Below, one piece after another: positions 20,089 through 29,253 of a stretch of 64,000 bases of DNA; within the stretch, counting starts at the first letter, position 1, and each line of letters starts with the position of its first letter. The stretch covers positions 120,738 to 184,737 of the forward strand of contig NZ_QRBZ01000031.1 in assembly GCF_009833085.1 (NCBI RefSeq), in the 5' to 3' direction. The DNA is from Nitrosomonas oligotropha (GTDB taxonomy: Bacteria; Pseudomonadota; Gammaproteobacteria; Burkholderiales; Nitrosomonadaceae). The notes under the pieces were generated by a model. The model had not been told where the DNA came from. It made no database searches and saw only the letters and a program-made list of their open reading frames with translations. A program made the translations under genes and the position numbers.

Positions 20089-22407
20089 ATGGGTAATGCC
20101 AAGCAAACCAAGTCTCAGCTATTGGAAGAACTGCAGCGATTACATTCCGAATTGGCTGCTGTCGAGTTGATGACCGAGAAACGTACTCATGAGCTTTATG
20201 TCAGTGAGGAACGCTTTTCGTTGGCGATGCGCGGCGCCAACGATGGGCTGTGGGATTGGAATCTGGAAACGGATGAAGTGTATTACTCGCCGCGCTGGAA
20301 AAGCATGCTGGGTTATGCGGAGGATGAGCTGGCGAATCAAATCAGCACCTGGGAGAACCTGGTTAATCCCGATGACAAAATTGTCGTGCTGGAAAAAGTG
20401 CAGGATTACTTCGATGGCCGCAAAGATTCGTTTGAGGTTGAAATGCGCATGCGCCATAAGGATGGCCACGAAGTTTTTGTGCTATCGCGTGCTTTTCTGG
20501 TCACGCGCGCGACGGACGGTAAGCCGTTACGTCTCATTGGCACCCATGTCGATATCACCGAACGCAAAAAAGCCGAAACCTTTGACAATCAATACGCCGA
20601 AATACTGGAGATGATTGCGATAGGGCGTTCCGCGCCGGATATTTACGATGCGATTGCGCTGATGTACGAAGCCCGCCACCCCGGCATGCGCTGCTCGATG
20701 CTCGAATTGAGCGGCAATAAATTGCTGCACGGCGGCGCGCCCAGTTTGCCGCAGGCTTATTGCGAAGCCGTGCACGGTCTGGAAAACGGGCCCAGTGTCG
20801 GTTCCTGCGGGACATCCACTTTTACCGGGCAGCGGGTGCTGGTGGAAAATATCGAAACTGATCCGAAGTGGGCGAAAATCAAGCATTTTGCGCTACCGCA
20901 CGGCATGCGGTGTTGCTGGTCCGAGCCGATCAAAAGCTCGAGCGGAAAAGTGTTGGGCGCATTCGGCATGTACTACAATCACCCCGCACTGCCGGACGAG
21001 AAGGAATTAAAAGATCTGATATCCGCCGCCCGGCTGACGGGAATCGTCATGGAACGGGATCAAGCGCAAAAACGTATCCGTAAGCTGGCGTATACCGACG
21101 AACTGACCGGACTCGCCAGCCGCGCCTCGTTCATGCAGCGCATGGAAGAAATCACCAAATCGTCTTCCCGGCACGGCCGCCGTTTTGGGCTGTTGTACAT
21201 TGACCTGGATAACTTCAAATGCATTAACGACAGCCTGGGACATGACGCCGGCGACTTGTTGCTTAAAACCATAGCAGTGCGATTGATCCATACTTGCCGG
21301 GACATAGACTTCATTGCCCGGCTGGGCGGCGATGAGTTCTGCATCCTCATTGAAGAAGTCGAAGCGGATTACGCCGCCAATGTGGCGAAACGCTGTCTTG
21401 AAGCCATATCCCAACCGATCGGGATTTATTCCAGAAAAATCGCCCCGGCTTGCAGTATCGGCATCGCCTATTATCCCGATGATGGCGAGAATCTTTCCGC
21501 TTTACTCAAGGCGGGCGATATTTCGCTGTACACCGCCAAGGAGAATGGAAAAAATCAGTATGCGTTTTATAAAGCCGAGCGGACTCACAAGGCCGAGTAT
21601 CGTTTTCAAATCGAGCAGAATCTGCGGGAAGCCATCGAAAAACAACAGCTGTCCCTGGTGTATCAACCGCAAATCAATATCATGAGTGGAGAAATTTTTG
21701 GCGTCGAAGCGCTATCGCGCTGGTATCACCCGCAATTGGGACAAGTCCCGCCCAATGATTTTATCGCCACCGCCGAAAGAATCGGCATGATCAAACCGCT
21801 CACCGAATGGGTGCTGCGCACCGCTTGCAGTCAACTGGTGGCCTGGAAGCAAGAAGGCTTTCGCACGCTTCGCATGGCCGTCAATATTTCCCCCAGTCTT
21901 TTTCTGGACAAAGGATTTGTGTTGCTGGTCAAACGCATCATCGATGAAGTCGGCATCGCGCCGGCCGAATTGGAACTCGAAGTCACGGAAGGCATCGTGC
22001 AAACCGACCCGCGCAATCTGACCATTTTTCAGGACCTGAAAGATCTGGGCGTGTTACTGTCCATCGACGATTTCGGCACCGGTTATTCCTCTTTCGCATC
22101 GCTTAAGCACTTGAAAGCGGATTACCTGAAAATCGACAAATACTTTGTTGACGACATGCTGACCGACAAGAAAACACTCACTCTGGTCAGCTCCATGATT
22201 GAAATGGGGCAGAAACTTGGCTACGGCATCATTGCCGAAGGCGTGGAAACATCGGAACAACTGAAAATTCTTAAGAACCTTGGCTGTGAGATGGTGCAGG
22301 GCTATCTGTTCAGTAAACCGGTCGCTCCCAGTAGCATTTCAGAATTTCTGAACAATCAAACGCACAAAGCGATTCTTGTTCAAGGCCGGTTGGGTGAGAC
22401 TGCGTAG
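20089..22407 (+). CDS. cytosolic PAS-GAF-GGDEF-EAL protein (c-di-GMP turnover)
   Basis: A 772-residue soluble signalling protein with no membrane segment. It opens with a short coiled stretch, then a PAS domain (about 40-160, NDGLWDWNLETDEVYYSPRW and a PAC tail ending HVDITERKKAE). A GAF domain follows (about 175-320, with GSCGTSTFTGQ). The GGDEF domain has its intact motif near residue 413, and the EAL domain has EAL near 539, DDFGTGYSS, LKIDK and EGVET. Both catalytic domains look complete. PAS/GAF could bind haem, flavin or a small molecule; nothing visible decides which. The upstream gap holds no clear promoter. Confidence 0.93.
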   Translation: MGNAKQTKSQLLEELQRLHSELAAVELMTEKRTHELYVSEERFSLAMRGANDGLWDWNLETDEVYYSPRWKSMLGYAEDELANQISTWENLVNPDDKIVVLEKVQDYFDGRKDSFEVEMRMRHKDGHEVFVLSRAFLVTRATDGKPLRLIGTHVDITERKKAETFDNQYAEILEMIAIGRSAPDIYDAIALMYEARHPGMRCSMLELSGNKLLHGGAPSLPQAYCEAVHGLENGPSVGSCGTSTFTGQRVLVENIETDPKWAKIKHFALPHGMRCCWSEPIKSSSGKVLGAFGMYYNHPALPDEKELKDLISAARLTGIVMERDQAQKRIRKLAYTDELTGLASRASFMQRMEEITKSSSRHGRRFGLLYIDLDNFKCINDSLGHDAGDLLLKTIAVRLIHTCRDIDFIARLGGDEFCILIEEVEADYAANVAKRCLEAISQPIGIYSRKIAPACSIGIAYYPDDGENLSALLKAGDISLYTAKENGKNQYAFYKAERTHKAEYRFQIEQNLREAIEKQQLSLVYQPQINIMSGEIFGVEALSRWYHPQLGQVPPNDFIATAERIGMIKPLTEWVLRTACSQLVAWKQEGFRTLRMAVNISPSLFLDKGFVLLVKRIIDEVGIAPAELELEVTEGIVQTDPRNLTIFQDLKDLGVLLSIDDFGTGYSSFASLKHLKADYLKIDKYFVDDMLTDKKTLTLVSSMIEMGQKLGYGIIAEGVETSEQLKILKNLGCEMVQGYLFSKPVAPSSISEFLNNQTHKAILVQGRLGETA

Positions 22408-22497
22408 TTGATTATGCTTTGCGGGTAGAACTGCTGCTTAATTCTTGTAAACTGAAAGGCCCGATGTTTCTGGTGTGTTTATCTTCTTATTCGACCA

Positions 22498-23211
22498 ATG
22501 AATCAACGCTTCCCTAATCGGCATTTCTTAATCGGCGTTCTATTGTTGTGGTGTTGGACGTCGTTTGCCGCAGCGAATGAAAAAATTGTTCATGTCATCG
22601 ATTTTTCCGGCAACTCGAATGGTAGCGCCGTTTCCTGGTTGAAGGAGCGAGGATTCGAGCTTCAACTGGATGCAAAAAAACTGAACCCTAGATTTGAGAA
22701 TGATGCCCTGGTGATCAGCGCGGACGGCGAGATGGCGGGATTGTTTGGCTTGAAGTTGAAGCAACAGAACTTTATTCACAATGTGAAGCGGGTGGAAATC
22801 GTTTGGGGCGTGAACAAGTATCCCCAGGGCGCAAATTGGAATGCGGGAATTAACAGTGTTCCCATTGCCGTGATGTTGTCCTTTGGAACCGAAAAGCTTT
22901 CAAGCGGTTTGCCTTTCGGCATTTATGCCGCGCCCTATTTTTTGAGTCCTTTTATTGGCAAGGCCGAAGAAGTGGATCGAATGTATGTGGGCAAGCTATG
23001 GAAAAAGAGCGGGCGATATTTTTGCGTGGCTTCCGGGAATCCGCCGGGAACAGTGATTACCACCGATTTTGAAGTCGATGAAAAATTCCGCACCACTTTC
23101 AACCACGATAAAACACCGCCGATCACAGGAATTGCTTTCCAGGCCAATACCAACAATACCCAAGGCGGCGCCGAAGCGTTTATCAAGAAGATTACCTTTT
23201 TGTCGCGTTAA
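22498..23211 (+). CDS. secreted protein of unknown function (possibly DUF3047-like)
   Basis: The 237-residue protein begins with a clear Sec signal peptide (LIGVLLLWCWTSFAAA). The mature part is one globular domain of mixed strands, with motifs such as VEIVWGVNKYPQGANW, GIYAAPYFLSPFIG and FEVDEKFRTTF, ending TQGGAEAFIKKITFLSR. The pattern recalls DUF3047 exported proteins, but I cannot confirm that by eye. It follows the cytosolic GGDEF-EAL gene by 90 bases on the same strand and could be co-transcribed with it. No catalytic motif is recognised. Confidence 0.7.
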   Translation: MNQRFPNRHFLIGVLLLWCWTSFAAANEKIVHVIDFSGNSNGSAVSWLKERGFELQLDAKKLNPRFENDALVISADGEMAGLFGLKLKQQNFIHNVKRVEIVWGVNKYPQGANWNAGINSVPIAVMLSFGTEKLSSGLPFGIYAAPYFLSPFIGKAEEVDRMYVGKLWKKSGRYFCVASGNPPGTVITTDFEVDEKFRTTFNHDKTPPITGIAFQANTNNTQGGAEAFIKKITFLSR

Positions 23212-23354
23212 GTGTCTATTCGTCCGGCAAGATGAAATGCAAGGTTGAGCTTCCTTTGACAGATCAATCTATTGCGCTTAAGAGAAGCAGAATGAATACT
23301 AATAGTGGTGAATGAAAGTAAACCGCCAACTTCAAAATGATGCCAGTGAACACA

Positions 23355-24182
23355 TCAACTATCTATATTGGTGCCTAGCCCAGTACCGAAGCGTTCTTCT
23401 GGACAAAAGAAAGTGCGAGAAGCAACCGCGTCAAAGTGTTCGCGAATCTCAGGAGCTATTTTCGTGAGAGGTGACTCTCCAGTGACTTCAAAGAGACTCT
23501 CGATGAGTTCGAGAAGAGTCAAATCTAGAGACTTTGGTTGGAAAACCGTTAGCTCGAAGCTAGGGCGCGGTTTCTTGGGCTGAAGGGACGTGAGTGTAAC
23601 CACGTATTTTCCGAGTACTATGATCGGATAGATTCGGTTATCAAAAAACTCGATTGAATTTTCGATAGAATCCAGAAGTGACTTAGGTGATAACGAGGTC
23701 TCATAAGCAAAGATCGCATAGCGAGACCTCGGGTCGGAACAGACCATCTTGGTGGTAATCATCGAATTCAATGCTGATCGGAGTTCTTGTCGAGTAAGTT
23801 TGGACTTGACCTCGATGCAGGCCACTACTGAATTATGAAAGTAAACGCCAAAGTCACCGATCTCTTCGATCGGGGGGTACTTGCGGGTGTCGATGATGAG
23901 TAGGTCTTGCTCAGAACTCGCACCATGGCCAGGGATGTAGAATGCGCCGTGGCGAATAACTAGGTGGCTTGGTAGTACTCGTTGAAGTACGGCTGCTAGG
24001 TAAAGCTCCCGCGAGCGACCGATTGATGGAGCATGCCGAAAGAGATCCGAAATTCGCTGATACTGGGAACATAATTCTTGTGCCCACGATGCGTAGACCC
24101 TCAAAAGACCGGGATCTGTATGCGTGTCAGTTGTGTGAATGCGCGAGTTTCTAGTGAGACCGGGCTTGGTGGAAGATGGCAT
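23355..24182 (-). CDS. DUF6602-like protein with a PD-(D/E)XK nuclease-type core
   Basis: A 275-residue soluble protein in an isolated position. It shows a helical N-terminus with GRSREL (Glu59), then GAFYIPGHGASSEQDLLIID (Asp93) and VACIEVKSKL (Glu124-Val-Lys126). The spacing E...D...ExK is that of the PD-(D/E)XK nuclease fold, and the surrounding pattern resembles DUF6602 proteins found near restriction or defence genes. No partner methylase, helicase or transposase is adjacent. Its base composition looks somewhat more AT-rich than its neighbours. Activity and target are unknown. The start codon has no clear ribosome site. Confidence 0.7.
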   Translation of the reverse strand: MPSSTKPGLTRNSRIHTTDTHTDPGLLRVYASWAQELCSQYQRISDLFRHAPSIGRSRELYLAAVLQRVLPSHLVIRHGAFYIPGHGASSEQDLLIIDTRKYPPIEEIGDFGVYFHNSVVACIEVKSKLTRQELRSALNSMITTKMVCSDPRSRYAIFAYETSLSPKSLLDSIENSIEFFDNRIYPIIVLGKYVVTLTSLQPKKPRPSFELTVFQPKSLDLTLLELIESLFEVTGESPLTKIAPEIREHFDAVASRTFFCPEERFGTGLGTNIDS

Positions 24183-24298
24183 GGGGGAAATTTGGTTAAC
24201 TATAATTAAGCATCTGAGATGAATGGAGATAATTCGTCATAAACAAAATCTAATACAAATAGCTGTTATGGTTTCCAATATAAACACCAAAGCATCTA

Positions 24299-26125
24299 TC
24301 ACCCCACCCCAATCTCAATCAACACCTCATTCGGATTGACCGATTCGCCTTTGATCACGTGCACGGCTTTGACAATGCCGCTGATCGGGGCGGTGATTTC
24401 GGTTTCCATTTTCATCGCTTCGGTGATCAGTACCGGTTGACCGGCGGTGACTTTCTGGTCGATTTTGACGAGCACGTCGAGGATGTTGCACGGCATGCTG
24501 ACAACGACATCGCCTTCATTCGAGGGGCTGCGGCGTTTGCTGGCGATGGCGCTTTTGACGGCGCCTTGGGTGCCGCCGTCGAGTACGATTTCATCGAGGG
24601 TTTCGACGACGATCTCTTCCGGCATGCCGTCGACCATGAAATAGAAGTGCCGCAGCGACTGATTTTTCGGGCTGGTACCAGTGACTTTGACGTGGTACGA
24701 CTCGCCGTGCAGCGCGACGTTGAATTCGGTCGGCGCTTTTTGTACGCCGTTGGCCGTTGTTGCCGCCATCTCCAATGGTTCGGGAACCAGATTTCCGGTT
24801 GAGCGTAGTTCCAGAAACTGCTTGCCGACTTCCGGGAACATGGCGTAACTCAGCACGTCTTCATCGTTCGATGCCAGATGACCGATTTCCCGGCGCAGGT
24901 GGTCGAATTCCGGTTTCAGCAGATCGGCGGGGCGGCAGTCGATGATGTCCTCTTTACCGATGGCGCGTTTTTGCAGTTTGGCGTCAATCGGCGCCGGGGC
25001 CTTGCCGTAGCCGCCTTGCAGATAACGCTTCACTTCGTTGGTGATGGTGTCGTAGCGCTTGCCGGTAAGCACATTGAGCACCGCCTGGGTGCCGACGATT
25101 TGCGAGGTTGGCGTGACTAGCGGCGGATAACCCAAATCTTTGCGCACGCGCGGAATTTCCGCGTAAACCTCGCTGATGCGATCCAGCGCGTTGCGCTCCT
25201 GCAATTGATTGGCCAGATTCGAAATCATGCCGCCGGGCACCTGAAACACGTGCACACGGGTGTCGACGCCGGTGAATTCGCTCTCGAAACGGTGATATTT
25301 TTTTCGGATTTGCGCGAAATAATCGTTCACTTCTTGCAATTTTTGCAGATTCAGGCCGGTATCGTGATCCGTGTCTTGCAAGGCCATGACCAGGCTTTCG
25401 GTCGGCGGATGACTGGTGCCGCCCGACCACGACGATAAGGCGGTGTCGACATGGCGGCAACCGGCTTCGATGGCTTTCAGCTGGCACATTTCGGCCAAGC
25501 CGGAAGTGGCGTGCGAATGCAGATGGATCGGCAGATCGGTGGTATCTTGCAGCGCCTTTACCAGTTCGCTGGTCGCATACGGGGTCAACAGACCGGCCAT
25601 ATCCTTGATCGCGATCGAATCGCAACCCAAAGCAGCCAGATCTTTGGCCAGTGTGACGAAGCTTTTGACGTCGTGCACCGGGCTGGTGGTGTAGCAGATC
25701 GTACCTTGCGCGTGTTTGCCGGATTCTTTGGTGGCTTCGATGGCGGTTTTGAGATTGCGCACGTCATTGAGCGCGTCGAAAATGCGGAACACATCCATGC
25801 CGTTGGCCGCGGCGCGTTTGATGAACGCGCGCACCACATCGTCGGAATAATGCCGGTAGCCGAGTAAATTCTGCCCACGCAGCAACATTTGCAGCGGTGT
25901 GTTCGGTAATGCGGCTTTCAGTTTGCTCAAGCGTTCCCACGGGTCTTCCTTCAAAAAGCGCAAACAGGCGTCGAACGTCGCGCCGCCCCAGCATTCCAGC
26001 GACCAATAACCGATGCTGTCGAGCATTGAACAAGCCGGTAGCATGTCTTCGGTGCGCATGCGAGTGGCGATCAGGGATTGGTGCGCATCGCGGAGAATGA
26101 CGTCGGTAATGTGAACTTTTTGCAT
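24299..26125 (-). CDS. pyruvate carboxylase subunit B (carboxyltransferase and biotin carrier)
   Basis: This 608-residue subunit transfers carboxyl from biotin to pyruvate. It holds the HMGL-like carboxyltransferase barrel with VILRDAHQSLIATRMR at the start, the metal-binding IHLHSHATSGL, the PYC/OAD conserved domain, and a C-terminal biotinyl domain whose EAMKMET motif carries the biotin lysine at residue 572. No membrane subunits of an oxaloacetate decarboxylase pump (OadB, OadG) are adjacent, which favours anaplerotic pyruvate carboxylase over Na+-pumping decarboxylase. It follows the biotin carboxylase gene by 28 bases, forming a two-gene operon. Confidence 0.88.
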   Translation of the reverse strand: MQKVHITDVILRDAHQSLIATRMRTEDMLPACSMLDSIGYWSLECWGGATFDACLRFLKEDPWERLSKLKAALPNTPLQMLLRGQNLLGYRHYSDDVVRAFIKRAAANGMDVFRIFDALNDVRNLKTAIEATKESGKHAQGTICYTTSPVHDVKSFVTLAKDLAALGCDSIAIKDMAGLLTPYATSELVKALQDTTDLPIHLHSHATSGLAEMCQLKAIEAGCRHVDTALSSWSGGTSHPPTESLVMALQDTDHDTGLNLQKLQEVNDYFAQIRKKYHRFESEFTGVDTRVHVFQVPGGMISNLANQLQERNALDRISEVYAEIPRVRKDLGYPPLVTPTSQIVGTQAVLNVLTGKRYDTITNEVKRYLQGGYGKAPAPIDAKLQKRAIGKEDIIDCRPADLLKPEFDHLRREIGHLASNDEDVLSYAMFPEVGKQFLELRSTGNLVPEPLEMAATTANGVQKAPTEFNVALHGESYHVKVTGTSPKNQSLRHFYFMVDGMPEEIVVETLDEIVLDGGTQGAVKSAIASKRRSPSNEGDVVVSMPCNILDVLVKIDQKVTAGQPVLITEAMKMETEITAPISGIVKAVHVIKGESVNPNEVLIEIGVG

Positions 26126-26153
26126 AGCGTATCCTTGATTGACCAGTGAATCC

Positions 26154-27575
26154 CTACAGACCCGTGTGCGAAGCGACGACCGCCGCGATCACGCTGGCCA
26201 GCACTTCCGGGCGGGGTTTATCGGAATATTGAACGAGGTTCGGGTTTTGTTCGACAAAACCGGTATTGAATTGCCCTATACGGAATTGCGGGTGTTTCAG
26301 AATCTTCAAATAATACGGAATCGTGGTTTTGATACCGAACAATCCCATATCGCGCAACGTGCGCTCGCCGCGCTTGATCACATCTTCCCAGGTCAGCGCG
26401 CTGACGATGACTTTCGCGACCATGGAATCGTAAAAGGGCGGGATTTCGTAACCGGTGTAAATGGCCGTGTCGGTGCGCACACCCGGGCCGCCCGGCGCGT
26501 AATAGCGGGAAATGCGGCCAAAACTGGGCAGGAAATTATTTTTCGGATCTTCGGCGTTGATGCGGAACTGGATCGCATAGCCGCGCCGGACAATTTCTTC
26601 TTGTTTAAAGCGCAACGGCAAGCCCGCCGCCACGCGGATTTGTTCCTCGACGATGTCGACGCCGGTGATGGTTTCGGTGATGGTGTGCTCGACCTGCACG
26701 CGGGTGTTCATTTCCATGAAATAAAACCGTCCGCTGTCGTCGAGCAGAAATTCCACCGTGCCTGCATTGGTATAACCGACCGATTTCGCGGCAATCACCG
26801 CCAGGCCGCCGATATACTGGCGTTGCGCTTCGTCGAGTTGCGGCGACGGCGCGATTTCGATCAATTTCTGGTTGCGGCGCTGAATCGAGCAATCGCGTTC
26901 ATACAGATGAATGACATTGCCGTGATGATCCGCCAGCACTTGCACTTCGATATGCTTCGGATTGACGATGCATTTTTCCAGGAACACATCGGCGCTGCCG
27001 AATGCTTTGGTTGCCTCGGAAATCACCCGCACGTAATTGCGTTTTAATTCCTCGGCATTATCACAGCGCCGGATACCGCGTCCGCCACCGCCGGAAGTCG
27101 CTTTCAGCATCACCGGATAACCGATCTGCCCGGCAACTTTCAGTGCTTCGTCGACCGAATGCAAATTGCCTTCCGATCCCGGTGTCACCGGAATACCGGC
27201 GGCGATCATCGACTTGCGCGCCTCGGTTTTATCGCCCATGCGATGAATCACGTCAGGTTCGGGGCCGATGAAAATCAAGCCGCGCTCCTTACAGGCGCGC
27301 GCGAATTGCGCGTTTTCGGACAAAAATCCATAGCCGGGATGTATCGCATCGCAACCGGTCGCCAGCGCCAGATCGACCAGCGCGTGAATATTCAGATAAC
27401 ACGCCATCGGCTCGCTGCCGATACAGTACGACTCATCCGCTTTCTTGACATGCAGCGCGAAACGATCCGCTTCCGAATAGATCGCCACCGAACGGATGCC
27501 CATCTCGGCACACGCCCGAATGATGCGCACAGCAATCTCGCCGCGATTGGCAATGAAGATTTTACGTAACATCAT
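26154..27575 (-). CDS. biotin carboxylase subunit (pyruvate carboxylase subunit A)
   Basis: This ATP-grasp enzyme carboxylates biotin with bicarbonate and ATP. The 473 residues show KIFIANRGEIAVRIIRA at the start, HPGYGFLSENAQFA, the glycine loop KATSGGGGRGIRR, EVQVLADHHGNVIHLYERDCS, and the catalytic EMNTRVQVEHTITE. It resembles AccC, but the downstream partner is a pyruvate-type carboxyltransferase, so its role here is the A subunit of pyruvate carboxylase. It replenishes oxaloacetate, which matters in an autotroph with limited carbon entry routes. The first two codons are both ATG, leaving a one-codon uncertainty in the start. Confidence 0.9.
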   Translation of the reverse strand: MMLRKIFIANRGEIAVRIIRACAEMGIRSVAIYSEADRFALHVKKADESYCIGSEPMACYLNIHALVDLALATGCDAIHPGYGFLSENAQFARACKERGLIFIGPEPDVIHRMGDKTEARKSMIAAGIPVTPGSEGNLHSVDEALKVAGQIGYPVMLKATSGGGGRGIRRCDNAEELKRNYVRVISEATKAFGSADVFLEKCIVNPKHIEVQVLADHHGNVIHLYERDCSIQRRNQKLIEIAPSPQLDEAQRQYIGGLAVIAAKSVGYTNAGTVEFLLDDSGRFYFMEMNTRVQVEHTITETITGVDIVEEQIRVAAGLPLRFKQEEIVRRGYAIQFRINAEDPKNNFLPSFGRISRYYAPGGPGVRTDTAIYTGYEIPPFYDSMVAKVIVSALTWEDVIKRGERTLRDMGLFGIKTTIPYYLKILKHPQFRIGQFNTGFVEQNPNLVQYSDKPRPEVLASVIAAVVASHTGL

Positions 27576-27740
27576 TTTTGGGGCCGCTTTGAAAAACGTA
27601 ATGCCGGTATTCTACCTGATCGATTCCGGTTAGGGCGTTTGAAAGGAAACTTGAGAAACTGCTGTGCTGATAACCCGATGATCGTCTTCTGGTAATTGCT
27701 CGTTTCTGTTTTCTGGGTTTCCTTGGGTTGATGTTTTTTT

Positions 27741-29051
27741 TTAAAACGGAATCATCGCATCCAGCGAGAATAAAAACTGATCCTTTTTGCCGTCGAACGG
27801 GTGGAAAGCCGTGTTGATGCCATCTGCCCGGTCGTAGCGGATATTCTTGCGGATATTGAGATTGCGCACCGGCTTCCAGCCTTTGTTCCAGTGCATCGCC
27901 GGTTTCCAGTTCATACCCAGGGTAACGGCGTAATAATCCGCAGGTGCGCTGGCGAAAGGAATATTCCCGGCATAGCTGACGCCCTTATTGTTCATTGCCG
28001 ACAGAATACGATAAGGGGAAAACACCCGCCAGCCATTGCGGTCGTGAAACCGTTCGGCGCGAATGCCGATCGACAGGTTTTTTTGCAGATCGTAAGTCAG
28101 GTGGGTATTGATGCTATACCAAGCGGCGTTGCTGATTCCTCCGGGCAGGCTGATATCGGCCGCCCAGCCATGCGTATGCTGTAATACGCCGTGCATCTTG
28201 GGTGTGAGCCAATGTTGCAGCACCACGCTGTACATCATCCATGGTTGATTCACCGCTGTTTGGCCATAGGTACCGCCCAACGCCATACTGGTTCTTTTAT
28301 CGTCGCTATTCCATGTTAGATTGGCCAATCCGCCCCAGTTGTCGAGCTGTTTGTCAAAGCCGCCGTCCCATCCGCCAGTGGCGCTGCCGGTGGTCGCCGC
28401 ACCCTGGATGGTCCAGTTTTTATCAATGTTGTAAGTGCCTAGAAAACCGGTGTGCGTGAACGGCTCGCCGCTGTTCAGGATATATGCGCGGGTGTAAAAA
28501 AAATTGTCAGGCGCGGGAACGCTTTCATAACCCAGCGGCGTGTAAAAATGTCCCGCCTTGATGTTTAGACCGTTGCCGACCGGTACGTGCGTTTCCAAAT
28601 AAGCTTGCGGCAGCGCGATGCCATAGGTGCGCGTCGACTTGCAGCAGAGATTCAAATCCCAGTTGCCTCGCTCCGATGGTTCGCCGGTATTTTCGTCGAA
28701 CGCGGAAATACCGAAGGCCTGAGTGTAAATGGCATCGGTTCCGAACAGGAAATCGAAGCGCCCGCCAAGACTCCAATTGGAAGTATCCGTTTCGACGCTG
28801 CGTTCGATAAAGAGATTTAGCTGATTCAATTGAAACCGGTTGGCGCGATCGGCGAAGGTAACCGCGCCGTTGAAACCATCCGACGGATTATTAGCATTGT
28901 AGGTTGCGCCGCCATTGATCCAGCCGCCAATTTGCAAGCCGCTGCGTTTATAGAGTTCCGGTAAGCTGTTGGCATGAGCTTGGTCAAGCGTGATGATTGC
29001 CGATAAAACTATTCCGAGTACTGTACTGATCGTGTTCATGTGGTAATTCAT
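27741..29051 (-). CDS. outer-membrane beta-barrel protein (OmpL-like/BBP2 porin family)
   Basis: A 436-residue exported barrel. After a signal peptide (about residues 1-27, ending DQAHA) the protein has GWINGGATYNANNP, a QLNQLNLFIER strand and the FDFLFGTDAIYTQ motif typical of the OmpL-like beta-barrel porin-2 family. It then alternates amphipathic strands rich in Trp, Tyr and Gly and ends in LDAMIPF, a C-terminal aromatic as in Bam substrates. The channel specificity is unknown. It stands between a 5'-nucleotidase lipoprotein and the pyruvate carboxylase operon, with about 165-200 bases on either side, and is probably monocistronic. Confidence 0.82.
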   Translation of the reverse strand: MNYHMNTISTVLGIVLSAIITLDQAHANSLPELYKRSGLQIGGWINGGATYNANNPSDGFNGAVTFADRANRFQLNQLNLFIERSVETDTSNWSLGGRFDFLFGTDAIYTQAFGISAFDENTGEPSERGNWDLNLCCKSTRTYGIALPQAYLETHVPVGNGLNIKAGHFYTPLGYESVPAPDNFFYTRAYILNSGEPFTHTGFLGTYNIDKNWTIQGAATTGSATGGWDGGFDKQLDNWGGLANLTWNSDDKRTSMALGGTYGQTAVNQPWMMYSVVLQHWLTPKMHGVLQHTHGWAADISLPGGISNAAWYSINTHLTYDLQKNLSIGIRAERFHDRNGWRVFSPYRILSAMNNKGVSYAGNIPFASAPADYYAVTLGMNWKPAMHWNKGWKPVRNLNIRKNIRYDRADGINTAFHPFDGKKDQFLFSLDAMIPF

Positions 29052-29137
29052 AGTGTTGTTCCTGATGTTTAGTCAAAACAACTCAAAGTTGGCATGCTGC
29101 GCGAAACGATTCACTTCGGAATAAAACGTAGCCGGAC

Positions 29138-29159
29138 GGATTGATTACTCAATCAATCC
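29138..29159. repeat. 9-bp hairpin upstream of the porin gene
   Basis: GGATTGATT and AATCAATCC pair perfectly across a 4-base loop, about 90 bases upstream of the porin start and about 95 past the nucleotidase stop. No T-run follows on either strand, so a role as terminator is doubtful; an operator or mRNA leader structure is possible. Confidence 0.4.
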
Positions 29160-29253
29160 GGACAAGTTAATGCTGCATTTTCAATTGGAGTTGTTTAGGA
29201 AAGCCGTTATTGTGTTTGTAATGTAGAGTTCACAACCGATCCCGAAAAATATT

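Noticed and set aside
26139..27047. 302-codon plus-strand open frame opposite the biotin carboxylase gene
   Set aside because: Antisense shadow of a clear ATP-grasp enzyme.
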